Position numbers and translations under genes: made by a program. Under the pieces are notes generated by a model, which had not been told where the DNA came from, did no database searches, and worked only from the letters and a program-made list of their open reading frames with translations. DNA of 64,000 nucleotides from Spirochaetota bacterium (lineage in GTDB: Bacteria > Spirochaetota > UBA4802 > UBA5368): contig SCSX01000014.1 of the NCBI GenBank assembly GCA_004297825.1, positions 1 through 64,000 on the forward strand, read 5' to 3'. Shown here piece after piece: positions 34,649 through 43,334 of this stretch. Position 1 is the first letter of the stretch; each line of letters begins with the position of its first letter.

Positions 34649-35803
34649 ATGGACGATGATTCGCGAACAGGAGCGCAGGCCGCCGCATCCCCGGAAGACG
34701 CAAAAAGGTACGCACGCATAAAGCTTGTCGTGGGGCTTGTCGACGGCGTTCTCGATCTCGCGTGCCTCGCGCTGTTCGCCTTCAGCGGCATTGCCGCGCG
34801 CCTCGCGGCGCTTTCGGCCGGACTCGCCGCCGGGGAATATTCCCGGTTTCTCGTGTTTTTCGCGATCGCGGGGGCCTGCTTCGGAATACTGGGGGCGCCG
34901 CTTTCCTTTTACTCCGGCTATGTCATCGAGCATCGGTTCGGCTTGTCGACCCTGAGCGTGTTTGGGTGGCTCCGCGACCGCCTCAAGTCGGCGATTCTCT
35001 CGATCGTGATCGGCGTTCCCGTGGCGCTCCTCTTTTATTTCCTCCTGAAATCCGCGGGATCGTCGTGGTGGATGTATTTCGGCGCCGGCGTCTTCGTGCT
35101 CGGGATTGTGTTCGCGCGGCTGGCGCCCCTCGTGATCTTCCCGCTCTTCTACACCTTCACGCCGCTGGAACCGGGCCAGGTCAGGGAGGCGCTCGAAGGA
35201 CTCCTCTCGCGCGAGGGCGTCTCCATAAGCGGAATATTCGTGTTCGACATGAGCAGGGAAACGCGGAAGGCCAACGCCGGTTTCACGGGGCTGGGCAAAG
35301 GCAGGCGCATCATCCTGGGCGATACGCTTCTACGGGAATTTTCCGCGGACGAGATTCGCGTCATCTTCGCGCACGAGCTCGGTCACCTCTCCGGGCGCCA
35401 CATTCCCAAAAATATCCTCATCTCCGGCGCGCTGATATTTCTTTCGCTCGGGGCATGCAGCGCGGCGTACAGCGCGGCGATATCCTCCCTGGGTCTCGCG
35501 GGCCCGCACGACCTCGCCGCGATACCGATACTGCTCTTCTTTCTTTCGGTGCTCTCCCTCGCCCTCATGCCGTTCACGAACGCCGTATCCCGCGCCTTCG
35601 AGCGCGCCGCCGACCGGCACGCCCTCGAAGTGACCAACGACCCGTCATCCTTCATCTCGGCGATGGAAAAAATCGCGGTGCGAAACCTCGCGGACCGCGA
35701 GCCCCATCCGGCGGTGGAGTTCTTTTTTCACGGTCATCCCTCGATCGGGAAGAGAATCCAGTTCGCGCGCGCCGGAATTCAGGAAGGCTTGCCGGTGAAA
35801 TAG
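34649..35803 (+). CDS. M48-family membrane metalloprotease (Ste24-like)
   Basis: The 384-residue protein begins MDDDSRTGAQ after GGAGG. At least six hydrophobic segments fill residues 30-170 and about 260-320. The zinc site is HELGH at 242-246, with the third ligand in the ERAADRHAL segment (about 315-325). EHRFGLST, at about 94, is a hallmark of Ste24/CAAX prenyl-protease-like M48A enzymes. Bacterial relatives act in membrane protein quality control. Its 3' end overlaps the convergent gene by 25 bases. Confidence 0.92.
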   Translation: MDDDSRTGAQAAASPEDAKRYARIKLVVGLVDGVLDLACLALFAFSGIAARLAALSAGLAAGEYSRFLVFFAIAGACFGILGAPLSFYSGYVIEHRFGLSTLSVFGWLRDRLKSAILSIVIGVPVALLFYFLLKSAGSSWWMYFGAGVFVLGIVFARLAPLVIFPLFYTFTPLEPGQVREALEGLLSREGVSISGIFVFDMSRETRKANAGFTGLGKGRRIILGDTLLREFSADEIRVIFAHELGHLSGRHIPKNILISGALIFLSLGACSAAYSAAISSLGLAGPHDLAAIPILLFFLSVLSLALMPFTNAVSRAFERAADRHALEVTNDPSSFISAMEKIAVRNLADREPHPAVEFFFHGHPSIGKRIQFARAGIQEGLPVK

Positions 35804-36699
35804 ATCGCGTGGTTCACGGTTTTTTCAAGCGCGTAGAGCTCGCCCTCGTGACCGGCGAGCCCGGCGTCCTGCTCCGCGTGCGATTTCACCGTCTGGATCA
35901 TCTCCTTGAGCATTAACAGGTCCGAACGCTTGTTGAGCTGGCCGTCCTTCACGAGCTTCTCGATGTAGGAAAACTGGTACTTGCGCAGGTTCACCTGCAG
36001 GAAAAAATTCGTTCCGTATATTTTGATAATTCGCTGCAGCGGGTAGTTCCGGCTGCGGGACGCGAATTCATCGTACTTGGCGGAATCGACCGCGCGCACC
36101 ATCTTGGTTTTCCGCGCCGGGTGCGCGGCCTGCTGCTTCTTTTCCTCGGCGGCCTTCTGCGACAGGGCCGCCTGCTCGTTCAGGTTGGAGTGGGACAGCT
36201 CGATATCGAGCCGTTTTTCCTTCCATTCCTCGGTATATTCCTCGAACCGTTTCTCCATGAGTTTTTCGAACTCTTCGAGCATGATCGCCTTGTTGGCGAC
36301 CATCCCCAGGGCCGTATTGTTGAGGCTTCGCATCATGGGAAAAATATCCTTCACGATCTGGTGCGTCATCTGGCGCTTGTTGAACTGTTTCTCGTATTCG
36401 ATCATGAGCTCGTTCTGAAAATAATTTTTGAGCTTGCGGATATCGGTGAGGTTCGCGGAAACGTAGCCCTCGATCGGGGGAACGTCGTGGGTCTTGTCCT
36501 CGGCGGTCACCTCCATCGAGAAAACCCTGTGCGAGTTTACGAGGACCTGGATGATGGTCTTCGCGAGATCCGGATCGATCCCCATGGACGACTGGACGAA
36601 CTTGTACAGCTCGTCCGAATGCGGTATGGAACCGGTCCCCACGCTCGAATTGCGCCTGCGGATTTCCTGGTAAATCTCCTCGACTAGCTTGTTCCCCAT
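35779..36699 (-). CDS. conserved-looking cytoplasmic protein of unknown function
   Basis: The 306-residue product starts MGNKLVEEIYQEIRRRN. It is soluble and mostly helical, with a coiled-coil-like stretch EKRLDIELSHSNLNEQAALSQKAAEE near the middle and an ordered C-terminal part (YPLQRIIKIYGTNFFLQVNLRKYQF). I recognise no domain. No signal peptide or membrane segment is present. It is the only minus-strand gene between the M48 protease and the tRNA. Confidence 0.75.
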   Translation of the reverse strand: MGNKLVEEIYQEIRRRNSSVGTGSIPHSDELYKFVQSSMGIDPDLAKTIIQVLVNSHRVFSMEVTAEDKTHDVPPIEGYVSANLTDIRKLKNYFQNELMIEYEKQFNKRQMTHQIVKDIFPMMRSLNNTALGMVANKAIMLEEFEKLMEKRFEEYTEEWKEKRLDIELSHSNLNEQAALSQKAAEEKKQQAAHPARKTKMVRAVDSAKYDEFASRSRNYPLQRIIKIYGTNFFLQVNLRKYQFSYIEKLVKDGQLNKRSDLLMLKEMIQTVKSHAEQDAGLAGHEGELYALEKTVNHAIYFTGKPS

Positions 36700-36739
36700 A
36701 TGCCCCTGCGGTTCGCCGGAAAATTAATCGAAAATATCA

Positions 36740-36768
36740 TTGACAATAAAAGCGCCCTTGGCTTTAAC
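36740..36768 (+). promoter_or_regulatory. probable tRNA-Asp promoter
   Basis: TTGACA (36740-36745) and TTTAAC (36763-36768) are 17 bases apart; the -10 is 18 bases upstream of the mature tRNA 5' end. Confidence 0.6.
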
Positions 36769-36786
36769 TGATCGTGCCTTGCGCAA

Positions 36787-36861
36787 GGGGTGTTAGCTCA
36801 GTTTGGTTAGAGTGCCTGCCTGTCACGCAGGAGGTCGCGAGTTCGAGCCTCGTACACCCCG
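36787..36861 (+). tRNA. tRNA-Asp (anticodon GTC)
   Basis: The acceptor stem GGGGTGT pairs with ACACCCC (36854-36860) and the discriminator base is G, as expected for tRNA-Asp. The anticodon arm CCTGC-CTGTCAC-GCAGG gives anticodon GTC. The T arm GCGAG-TTCGAGC-CTCGT closes with one G-U pair. The D arm GCTC...GAGT is normal. CCA is not encoded. Confidence 0.97.
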
Positions 36862-36872
36862 AACTTAAAACG

Positions 36873-36900
36873 GAACCGCATACTGCGGTTCTTTTTATTT
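36873..36900 (+). terminator. intrinsic terminator after tRNA-Asp
   Basis: GAACCGCA (36873-36880) pairs with TGCGGTTC (36884-36891) around a 3-base loop and is followed by TTTTATTTT. It lies 12 bases after the tRNA and ends at the convergent moaA stop. Confidence 0.88.
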
Positions 36901-37898
36901 TATCCCCCAATCTGGGACATCTGCCTGCGCGCCGCGAGCGAAACGCACCCGTCTCCTTCTCCCCCGCATTCGAGGGTGTGCTCCCTGGGTTTATCGGCCA
37001 CGGCCTCAGCGATAATTCCGCGTATCGCGTCGTCCCCCAAACCCATGCGCAGGGGGGTTTTTAGATCGTACTCCTTCCGGCTGTGCAGGCACACCCTGAG
37101 CAGTCCGTCGCAGGTTAAACGAAGCCTGTTGCACCGTCCGCAAAACTTGTGCGTCATGGGGGGAATGACGCCCACGCGCATACGGTGAAGCCCCTTGTAA
37201 AGAAATGAGTACATGACCGCGACGGAGGTGTCGATACTGGTGTTCCGCTCCAGCGTTCCGCGCTGTTCCAGCATACGCACAAGCTCCCCGAATCCCGTGA
37301 AGCCCTCCGCGCCCGGTTCGCCGTTGAACGGCATCCGTTCGATGAAGCGGAGCGTGACGTCCCGGTCCCTGAAGTAATCGAGCATGCCGTCCAGCTCGTC
37401 CAGGGTCTCACGGAACAGCACGGCGTTTATTTTCACGCTGAAGCGGCCGGCTTCCAGTGCGCGGTCTATCGCATCGAGAACATCGTCGATGCGGTCGCTG
37501 CCCGTGATCGCGCGGAACCTGGTCCTGTCGATCGTGTCCAGGCTGATATTCAGTTTCGAAACCCCGTTCCCTGCGAGTCCCGGGAGGGCCTGCCCCAGAA
37601 GCATGCCGTTCGTCGTGAGGCCCATTATGAGCGACGGGTGCGCCGCGCGCGCGCGGGAGACGATATCCAGGAAGCCCTTCCTGAGCAGCGGTTCCCCGCC
37701 CGTGAAACGCACCTTGGCGATCCCCATGTCCGCGAAGATCCCCGCCAGGCGCACGAATTCCTCGTTCCTGAGCACCTCGTTATGCAGGAGCGGGCGCACC
37801 CCTCCCTGCGGCATGCAGTACACGCAGCGAAGATTGCACTTGTCGGTCACCGACACGCGCAGATAATCGAGCTTCCTGTTGAATCCGTCGACCAGCAT
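36900..37898 (-). CDS. moaA: GTP 3',8-cyclase (molybdenum cofactor)
   Basis: MoaA uses radical SAM chemistry to start molybdopterin synthesis from GTP. The 332-residue protein has the N-terminal cluster motif CNLRCVYC, the SAM-binding FTGGEPLLR, and the C-terminal cluster ligands in FCGRCNRLR...VCLHS. It ends MSQIGG; the C-terminal Gly-Gly tail is needed for activity in the family. It is the last gene of a run that starts at gatA, one base after the preceding stop. moaC lies about 10 kb away in a different operon. Confidence 0.97.
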   Translation of the reverse strand: MLVDGFNRKLDYLRVSVTDKCNLRCVYCMPQGGVRPLLHNEVLRNEEFVRLAGIFADMGIAKVRFTGGEPLLRKGFLDIVSRARAAHPSLIMGLTTNGMLLGQALPGLAGNGVSKLNISLDTIDRTRFRAITGSDRIDDVLDAIDRALEAGRFSVKINAVLFRETLDELDGMLDYFRDRDVTLRFIERMPFNGEPGAEGFTGFGELVRMLEQRGTLERNTSIDTSVAVMYSFLYKGLHRMRVGVIPPMTHKFCGRCNRLRLTCDGLLRVCLHSRKEYDLKTPLRMGLGDDAIRGIIAEAVADKPREHTLECGGEGDGCVSLAARRQMSQIGG

Positions 37899-37899
37899 A

Positions 37900-38661
37900 T
37901 CAAAACCTGCAGGAATAGCCCGCGTTGAAGCGGAAGTCCCATTGATTCAGTGTAGCACACGACATCGCAATGTCAAACGTGGGAATGGTTTTCTCGTTTA
38001 TTTTTTCGACCTGTATCCAGGTATACGCGAACGAAATGGCGAACGCCGCCGCGGTCCCGAACGCCGCAAAGGTGATGTTCTGCGCCGCGCGATCGTAATC
38101 GTGGCGCATCTGTTCCACGGTTTTGTATCCCTCCCCGGGCACCCTGAATCGAAGCTCGTGATCGGGATCCAGCGCCTTGTTGGCCTTGCGGGCCGAACGG
38201 TAAAGGGATTGCCGATACTCCCACTCCCGGTAAAAATAATAGATCGACCAGACGCCGCCCAGCTTCGCCGCCGCGAAGAGCGCCCCGGCATAGTAATTCT
38301 CGTGGTAGAACATGCCTCCGCCGGGCACGAAAAAATCCACCGCAAGCGCCTCGGGCAGGGATATCCCCCGGCGCACAACGGGCGATTTCGCTTCGATATC
38401 CATCGGGCGCGTCCGGTTCTCTTTTATCGAGCCCCCTTTATCGTCCTTGTCGCCCGCGATCTCGTCCGCGACCTTGACCGCAGGTTTTTTTTCCTCGACC
38501 TTTCCGTCCCCGGCCTGCTTCTGCCGGTCGTCGGGAATCGCGGCCTTTTCCACTGCTGCCGCATCAGCGGCAAACAGGGGGGCCGATGCGCAGGTTGCCG
38601 CCGCGATCATGCACGCGAGCACGATCATGACGCACGGGAGCACACGCGATCCGGAATTCAT
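37900..38661 (-). CDS. exported membrane protein of unknown function (DUF5683-like)
   Basis: The 253-residue protein (MNSGSRVLPCVMIVLACMI) has a signal peptide, then an acidic-basic low-complexity segment (EKKPAVKVADEIAGDKDDKGG). The C-terminal part has two hydrophobic stretches, NYYAGALFAAAKLGGVWSIYYFYR and ITFAAFGTAAAFAISFAYTWI. The layout of GGGMFYH..YY.GAL and AYTWIQVEK resembles the DUF5683 family. The ATG starts one base after the stop of the upstream lipoprotein gene (TGAcATG), which suggests coupled translation. Confidence 0.65.
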   Translation of the reverse strand: MNSGSRVLPCVMIVLACMIAAATCASAPLFAADAAAVEKAAIPDDRQKQAGDGKVEEKKPAVKVADEIAGDKDDKGGSIKENRTRPMDIEAKSPVVRRGISLPEALAVDFFVPGGGMFYHENYYAGALFAAAKLGGVWSIYYFYREWEYRQSLYRSARKANKALDPDHELRFRVPGEGYKTVEQMRHDYDRAAQNITFAAFGTAAAFAISFAYTWIQVEKINEKTIPTFDIAMSCATLNQWDFRFNAGYSCRF

Positions 38662-38662
38662 G

Positions 38663-39169
38663 TCACGGAACATCGACAAACTCCACGTTCGAATGATCGC
38701 TCTCCCTTCCCCCGTCGTAGGAGGTCATCCAGAACCAGAGTCTCCCGGAAAACGCGGGGTTTACGAAGAAGGTCACTCCCTTGTTGGTGGTGTCCGGGTC
38801 CGTGTAGTCCGATTCGCGGACATAGCCGATATAATAGAGCACGCTGTAGTATTCGGGCTCCGAAAGGCCCGTCGCGGGGTCCTGGTCCCAATAATAAACC
38901 AAGTAGTAAAGATTATCGTTGGTCCCTGTTTCTGGGTCCAGTGTCTCTACCGGGACTGGTATGCCATCGGTGGGATCAGTATTGAAGGTGAGCGTCAATT
39001 TATCATCCAGGACGCTCGCGCTCAGGAGATTCGGCGGACCAGGCTTTTCTCCGCCATCAACCTTGTCAAGGTCATTGAAGTACTCTTCCCCGACAGGAGA
39101 ATCTATGGAGCACCCCGAAAGCGCGATAACGAGTAGGAATACCGCGAAGATCGTGAGATCAGTTTTCAT
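38663..39169 (-). CDS. lipoprotein of unknown function
   Basis: The 168-residue product has a typical lipoprotein signal, MKTDLTIFAVFLLVIALSGC. The mature part looks like a single beta-sandwich (FnIII-like) domain: PPNLLSASVLDDKLTLTF, YYLVYYW, and a RLWFWMTSYDGGRES end. The family is not recognised. It overlaps the preceding TPR lipoprotein gene by 11 bases and sits one base ahead of the next gene, so the three form one unit. Confidence 0.72.
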   Translation of the reverse strand: MKTDLTIFAVFLLVIALSGCSIDSPVGEEYFNDLDKVDGGEKPGPPNLLSASVLDDKLTLTFNTDPTDGIPVPVETLDPETGTNDNLYYLVYYWDQDPATGLSEPEYYSVLYYIGYVRESDYTDPDTTNKGVTFFVNPAFSGRLWFWMTSYDGGRESDHSNVEFVDVP

Positions 39170-39644
39170 CGTTATGGATCCGGTACAGGAAATTGTCGCG
39201 GAAGCGCTCGTTCCCCGGATTCAGCACGCAGGCGCGCGCGTACAGGCGGAATGCCTCCTCTTCGCGGCCGAAAAGCTCGCTGATCACCGCGGCGTTGTTG
39301 TACGCGGCCGCCATGGCGGGATCCTCGGCGATCGCTTCCTCGAAGAGCTTCTGCGCCTCGCGGAACTCGCCCCTCAGGGCCGCATCGACGCCCATGTTGT
39401 TGATGCGCTCCGCGGCGTTCGCGAAGCCTATTCCCGCGAGGTACTTTTTCTGAAACAGTCGCGGGCGGATTTCCGGGGATGACGCGCGGACGGCGGACGT
39501 TTTAGTATCGGACCCCCTGCCTGAATACGCCCCGGGGTCCACGTGCTTGACGACGCGGATGGGGGCGTAGGAATAGCACCCGAGCGCGCACAGCGCGAGG
39601 AGCAGGGACGCGCTACATGCGCGGAACAACGGGCCCGGATACAC
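39159..39644 (-). CDS. TPR-containing lipoprotein
   Basis: The 161-residue protein has a signal ending LLLALCALGC, so it is probably lipidated at Cys23. The C-terminal half holds about two TPR units: RINNMGVDAALRGEFREAQKLFEEAI and AAAYNNAAVISELFGREEEAFRLYARA. TPRs mediate protein contacts; the partner is unknown. The first 32 bases of the gene overlap the end of gatA. Confidence 0.75.
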   Translation of the reverse strand: MYPGPLFRACSASLLLALCALGCYSYAPIRVVKHVDPGAYSGRGSDTKTSAVRASSPEIRPRLFQKKYLAGIGFANAAERINNMGVDAALRGEFREAQKLFEEAIAEDPAMAAAYNNAAVISELFGREEEAFRLYARACVLNPGNERFRDNFLYRIHNDEN

Positions 39645-41061
39645 GTTCGACCGCCTTTGCGATTTCCAGAATTTTTCTTTCCTGGAAGTGGTTGCCCATG
39701 ACCTGGAGGCCTATGGGGAGCCCCTCCCGGTCGACCCCCGCGGGCACGCTGATGCCCGGAATCCCCGCGAGATTCGCGGAAATGGTGAGTATGTCGGACA
39801 TGTACATCTCCAGGGGGTTGCTTATTTTTTCGCCTATCTTGAACGCGGTCGTCGTCGTCACCGGGGTCACGATCGCGTCCACCTTCGAGAACGCCTCGCG
39901 GAAATCCCGGATGATGAGCGTCCTGCCCTTGAGCGCCTTCAAATAATACGCGTCATAATATCCGGAGCTCAGCGAAAACGTCCCCAGGATGATCCGCCGC
40001 TTGACCTCTTTGCCGAAACCCTCGTTCCGGGTCTTGCGGTAAAGATCGTCGAGCGTCCCGGCGTGCGGGGTGTGGAAGCCGTAGCGTATGCCGTCGTAGC
40101 GCGCGAGATTGGACGAGGCCTCGGCCGTCGCGATGAGATAATAGACGGGAATCGCGTAATCGGTGTAGCGCAGCGAAATGGGCTGCGTGCGCGCGCCCGC
40201 GTCCTCGAGGGCCTTCACCCTCGCCAGAACCCCGTCCCTGACCTCGTCCGAAACCCCCCGGTAGTATTCCTCCGGTATGCCGATCACCATGCCCTTCACG
40301 TTACCGGTGAGACCTTCCGGGCCGAAATCGATGTCGCGTGCTATTGATGTGGAATCCTTCGTATCGGCACCCGAGATGACGCCAAGCACGAGCGCCGCGT
40401 CGTCCACCGAGCGCGCGAAGCTTCCTATCTGGTCGAGCGACGACGCGTACGCGACGAGCCCGTAGCGCGACACCCTTCCGTACGTGGGCTTGATCCCCAC
40501 CACGCCGCAGAACGAGGCCGGTTGCCGGATGGAGCCCCCCGTGTCGGAACCGAGCGCGGCGGGCGCCATTCCCGATGCGACCGCGACCGCCGAGCCGCCC
40601 GAGCTCCCCCCGGGGACGCGCGCCGGGTCGAAGGGATTTTTCGCGGGGCCAAAGAACGAGGTCTCGGTGGTGGATCCCATCGCGAACTCGTCCATGTTCG
40701 TTTTCCCGAGCGTTACGAATCCCGCGTCCTTGAGGTTCGCGTACGAGGTCGCGTCGTAGGGCGGGATGAAGTCGCGCAGTATCCCGGAGCCGCAGGTGGT
40801 CCGGAGTCCCCTGGTGCAGATGTTGTCCTTGATCGCGATGGGAAGGCCGTCATGGCCGGAAAGAAGCGTCCCCTTTTTCCTGCGCGCGTCGGAGGCCGCT
40901 GCCTCGGCGAGGGCGCCCTCCTCGTTCAGCGTGATGAAGGCGTTAAGCCCCGCGTTCATGGCGCGCGATTTTTCCAGGAGTTCGCGCGCGATTTCGACCG
41001 AGGAAACCTCGCCCCGTGCCAGCAGCGCGGCGAGCTCGGTAAGCGTCTTGTTCGTTAGCAT
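39613..41061 (-). CDS. gatA: Asp-tRNA(Asn)/Glu-tRNA(Gln) amidotransferase subunit A
   Basis: GatA is the amidase that supplies ammonia to convert Glu-tRNA(Gln) or Asp-tRNA(Asn) to the correct aminoacyl-tRNA. The 482-residue protein shows the amidase triad regions: Lys in PIAIKDNIC, and two Ser in GGSSGGSAVAVASG and GSDTGGSIRQPASFCG. Later GatA features VSRYGLVAYASSLDQIG and GLPIGLQVMG are present. Two ATG codons are adjacent; I use the second (41061), six bases after GGGAGG. gatB and gatC are not in the window. The gene heads a run through lipoproteins to moaA. Confidence 0.96.
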   Translation of the reverse strand: MLTNKTLTELAALLARGEVSSVEIARELLEKSRAMNAGLNAFITLNEEGALAEAAASDARRKKGTLLSGHDGLPIAIKDNICTRGLRTTCGSGILRDFIPPYDATSYANLKDAGFVTLGKTNMDEFAMGSTTETSFFGPAKNPFDPARVPGGSSGGSAVAVASGMAPAALGSDTGGSIRQPASFCGVVGIKPTYGRVSRYGLVAYASSLDQIGSFARSVDDAALVLGVISGADTKDSTSIARDIDFGPEGLTGNVKGMVIGIPEEYYRGVSDEVRDGVLARVKALEDAGARTQPISLRYTDYAIPVYYLIATAEASSNLARYDGIRYGFHTPHAGTLDDLYRKTRNEGFGKEVKRRIILGTFSLSSGYYDAYYLKALKGRTLIIRDFREAFSKVDAIVTPVTTTTAFKIGEKISNPLEMYMSDILTISANLAGIPGISVPAGVDREGLPIGLQVMGNHFQERKILEIAKAVERVSGPVVPRM

Positions 41062-41276
41062 CATGTGCCTCCCGCACGCGGGTGAATGAAGTTCCTGGCG
41101 CATCGCTTCGGGTACCCGCCTCGGAGCATGGTGCCGGCCGTCCGATAAGATCAAGATATATCGGGCGGCGCTGCGCGGCAAGGACGAACCGCCCGGAAGC
41201 GCCCATAAGTGTATGCAGGGACGCGGGCGACGGGTCAATAATTTTTTTAATCGACGCGGCCTTCCCATAATTATTA

Positions 41277-41305
41277 TTGACGTTTTGCCGGTTCGGAACT
41301 ATCAG
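41277..41305 (+). promoter_or_regulatory. promoter of the C-terminal processing protease gene
   Basis: TTGACG (41277-41282) and TATCAG (41300-41305) are 17 bases apart. The predicted transcript includes a 7-codon mini-ORF (ATG at 41322) whose TGA overlaps the ATG of the protease gene. Confidence 0.55.
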
Positions 41306-41341
41306 TAAGGAATATCCGATAATGAGGAGTCCATCCCCCCT

Positions 41342-43327
41342 ATGATCAATAAAAGGTTCAACGCCGCGATCACGGCGGTCATTACGCTGGTGATCGTATT
41401 CAGCTGCTCCAAGGGTTCCACCGGTCTGCGGCAGTCCGATATACGTCCCGTGGTCGAAATTTTTCTCTCCAAGCACGTGAAATACCACGCCATCGACAAG
41501 GACATTTCCAGGAAAGCGTTCACCAACCTGGTCGGTTTTATCGACCCCGGGAAATATTATTTCTTCAAGGCGGATATCGAAAAGTTCGCGCCCTACGCGG
41601 AAAAAATGGACGAAATCATCGCGAAGGAAGATTACCGCTTCGTCTTTGAGCTGTTCACGCTTTACAAGAAGCGGTTCGACGAGAACCTCAAAATATTCGA
41701 AGAATTGGTGAAGCGGGACTACGACTTCACGGTTGACGAGACCATCAACACCGACAGCGACAAAACCGATTTCGCGGCGAACCAGGCGGACATGTCCGAA
41801 CGCTGGCGCAAGAGCATCAAGCTCCAACTGCTGAATTACCTGTCGGCGGGAAAAAATATCGCCGAGGCCAGGGAGAAGCTGCTCAACAAGTACCGGCTCA
41901 CCAAGAAGCGCGTAGAGGAAATCGACGACGATCGGATAATCGCGCTGTTCATCAACGCCGTATCGACGGCGCTCGATCCCCATTCCAATTACCTTTCGCA
42001 GGAAGAGCACGAGGACTTCATGATTTCCACGAAGCTCAAGCTCGAAGGAATCGGTGTGCTCCTGCGCTCCGAGGACGGGTTCGTCTACGTGGACTCCATC
42101 ATGCCCGGCGGGGCGGCCGCGAAGCTTCCCGCGAACATCCAGCTCAAACCCAACGACCAGATCGTCGCGGTAGCCCAGGGGGACAGCGAGCCGGCCGACG
42201 TTATCGACATGGATTTACGTGACGTGGTGAAGCTCATCCGCGGCAAGAAGGGCAAGCTTGTAAAGCTCACCCTCACGCGCAAATCCACCGAGACCGGAAA
42301 ACAGGAAAGGCTCGTGATCCCCATCGTCCGCGAGGAGATCAGGCTCGAGGACAAGGCGGCCAGGTCCGAGATCTACACGGTGACCAAGGGCACCCGCGCC
42401 ATACGGATAGGCTATGTCCGCCTTCCCGGATTTTACCTGGATTTCGACGCCGTGCAGCGCAACGATCCCGCGGCGCGCAGCTCGTATATCGATATGATTG
42501 AAAACATCAAGAAGCTCACGGATCAAAAACTCGACGGCATGGTCGTCGATCTTCGCGGCAATCCCGGCGGCGCGCTCACCGAGGCGGTAAACGTCGCCGG
42601 CCTGTTCATCGACCGCGGGCCCGTCGTCCAGGTTAAGGACAGCGGCCGCTCCGTTGAGGTTCTCAACGACGAGGAACCGGGCGTCGCCTACGACGGGCCG
42701 CTGGTCGTCCTCATCGATAAATTCAGCGCGAGCGCCTCCGAGATTTTCGCCGGCGCCATCAAGGATTACCGGCGCGGAATAATAGTCGGCTCCTCCTCCA
42801 CGTTTGGCAAGGGAACGGTACAGAGCTACAATCCCCAGCAGCCCAAGAAGGGCGCGATTAAAATCACCACCGCGATCTTCTACCAGCCGGGGGGCACCTC
42901 GAACCAAATGGGAGGCGTCGCGCCCGACGTCACGATCACGGATATCAGCTCGGTATGGGATATAGGCGAGGACAAGCTCCGCAACCCGCTCGTGTGGGAG
43001 CGCATCAAGAGCGCGGTGTTCGCCCCCTACAAAAATTTCGTCAACCCCCAGGTCGTGACCGCGCTGCAGGGCGCCTCCCAGCGCCGCGTGGCGACGGACA
43101 AGGATTTCACCGCACTCAACGAGAGGATCGCATCGCTTAAAAAGGTCGTCAACTCCAAGGAGATCAGCCTCAAGGAGGACTCCGCGGTGGAAAAGAACAA
43201 AATGAAGGATCTCGAAAAGCAGCTGAAACGCGACAGCGAGGATAAACTCATAGACACGGCGAGCGATATATTTCTAAGGGAGGCGTTCAACGTCGCCGCG
43301 GACTATATCGAGATGATGGGCCGGTAA
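41342..43327 (+). CDS. S41 C-terminal processing protease (Prc/CtpA-like) lipoprotein
   Basis: The 661-residue protein begins with a lipoprotein signal (AITAVITLVIVFSC). An N-terminal helical region of about 200 residues is followed by a PDZ domain (LEGIGVLLRSEDGFVYVDSIMPGGAAAK) and the S41 peptidase domain. Catalytic Ser and Lys appear as DKFSASASEIFAG and STFGKGTVQ. DLRGNPGGALTEAVNVAGLF is the expected substrate-pocket segment. The length and DPHSNYLS motif fit the Prc type, which degrades or trims envelope proteins. The start codon lies 12 bases after GAGGAG and overlaps the stop of a mini-ORF. Confidence 0.95.
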   Translation: MINKRFNAAITAVITLVIVFSCSKGSTGLRQSDIRPVVEIFLSKHVKYHAIDKDISRKAFTNLVGFIDPGKYYFFKADIEKFAPYAEKMDEIIAKEDYRFVFELFTLYKKRFDENLKIFEELVKRDYDFTVDETINTDSDKTDFAANQADMSERWRKSIKLQLLNYLSAGKNIAEAREKLLNKYRLTKKRVEEIDDDRIIALFINAVSTALDPHSNYLSQEEHEDFMISTKLKLEGIGVLLRSEDGFVYVDSIMPGGAAAKLPANIQLKPNDQIVAVAQGDSEPADVIDMDLRDVVKLIRGKKGKLVKLTLTRKSTETGKQERLVIPIVREEIRLEDKAARSEIYTVTKGTRAIRIGYVRLPGFYLDFDAVQRNDPAARSSYIDMIENIKKLTDQKLDGMVVDLRGNPGGALTEAVNVAGLFIDRGPVVQVKDSGRSVEVLNDEEPGVAYDGPLVVLIDKFSASASEIFAGAIKDYRRGIIVGSSSTFGKGTVQSYNPQQPKKGAIKITTAIFYQPGGTSNQMGGVAPDVTITDISSVWDIGEDKLRNPLVWERIKSAVFAPYKNFVNPQVVTALQGASQRRVATDKDFTALNERIASLKKVVNSKEISLKEDSAVEKNKMKDLEKQLKRDSEDKLIDTASDIFLREAFNVAADYIEMMGR

Positions 43328-43334
43328 CGCTCCT

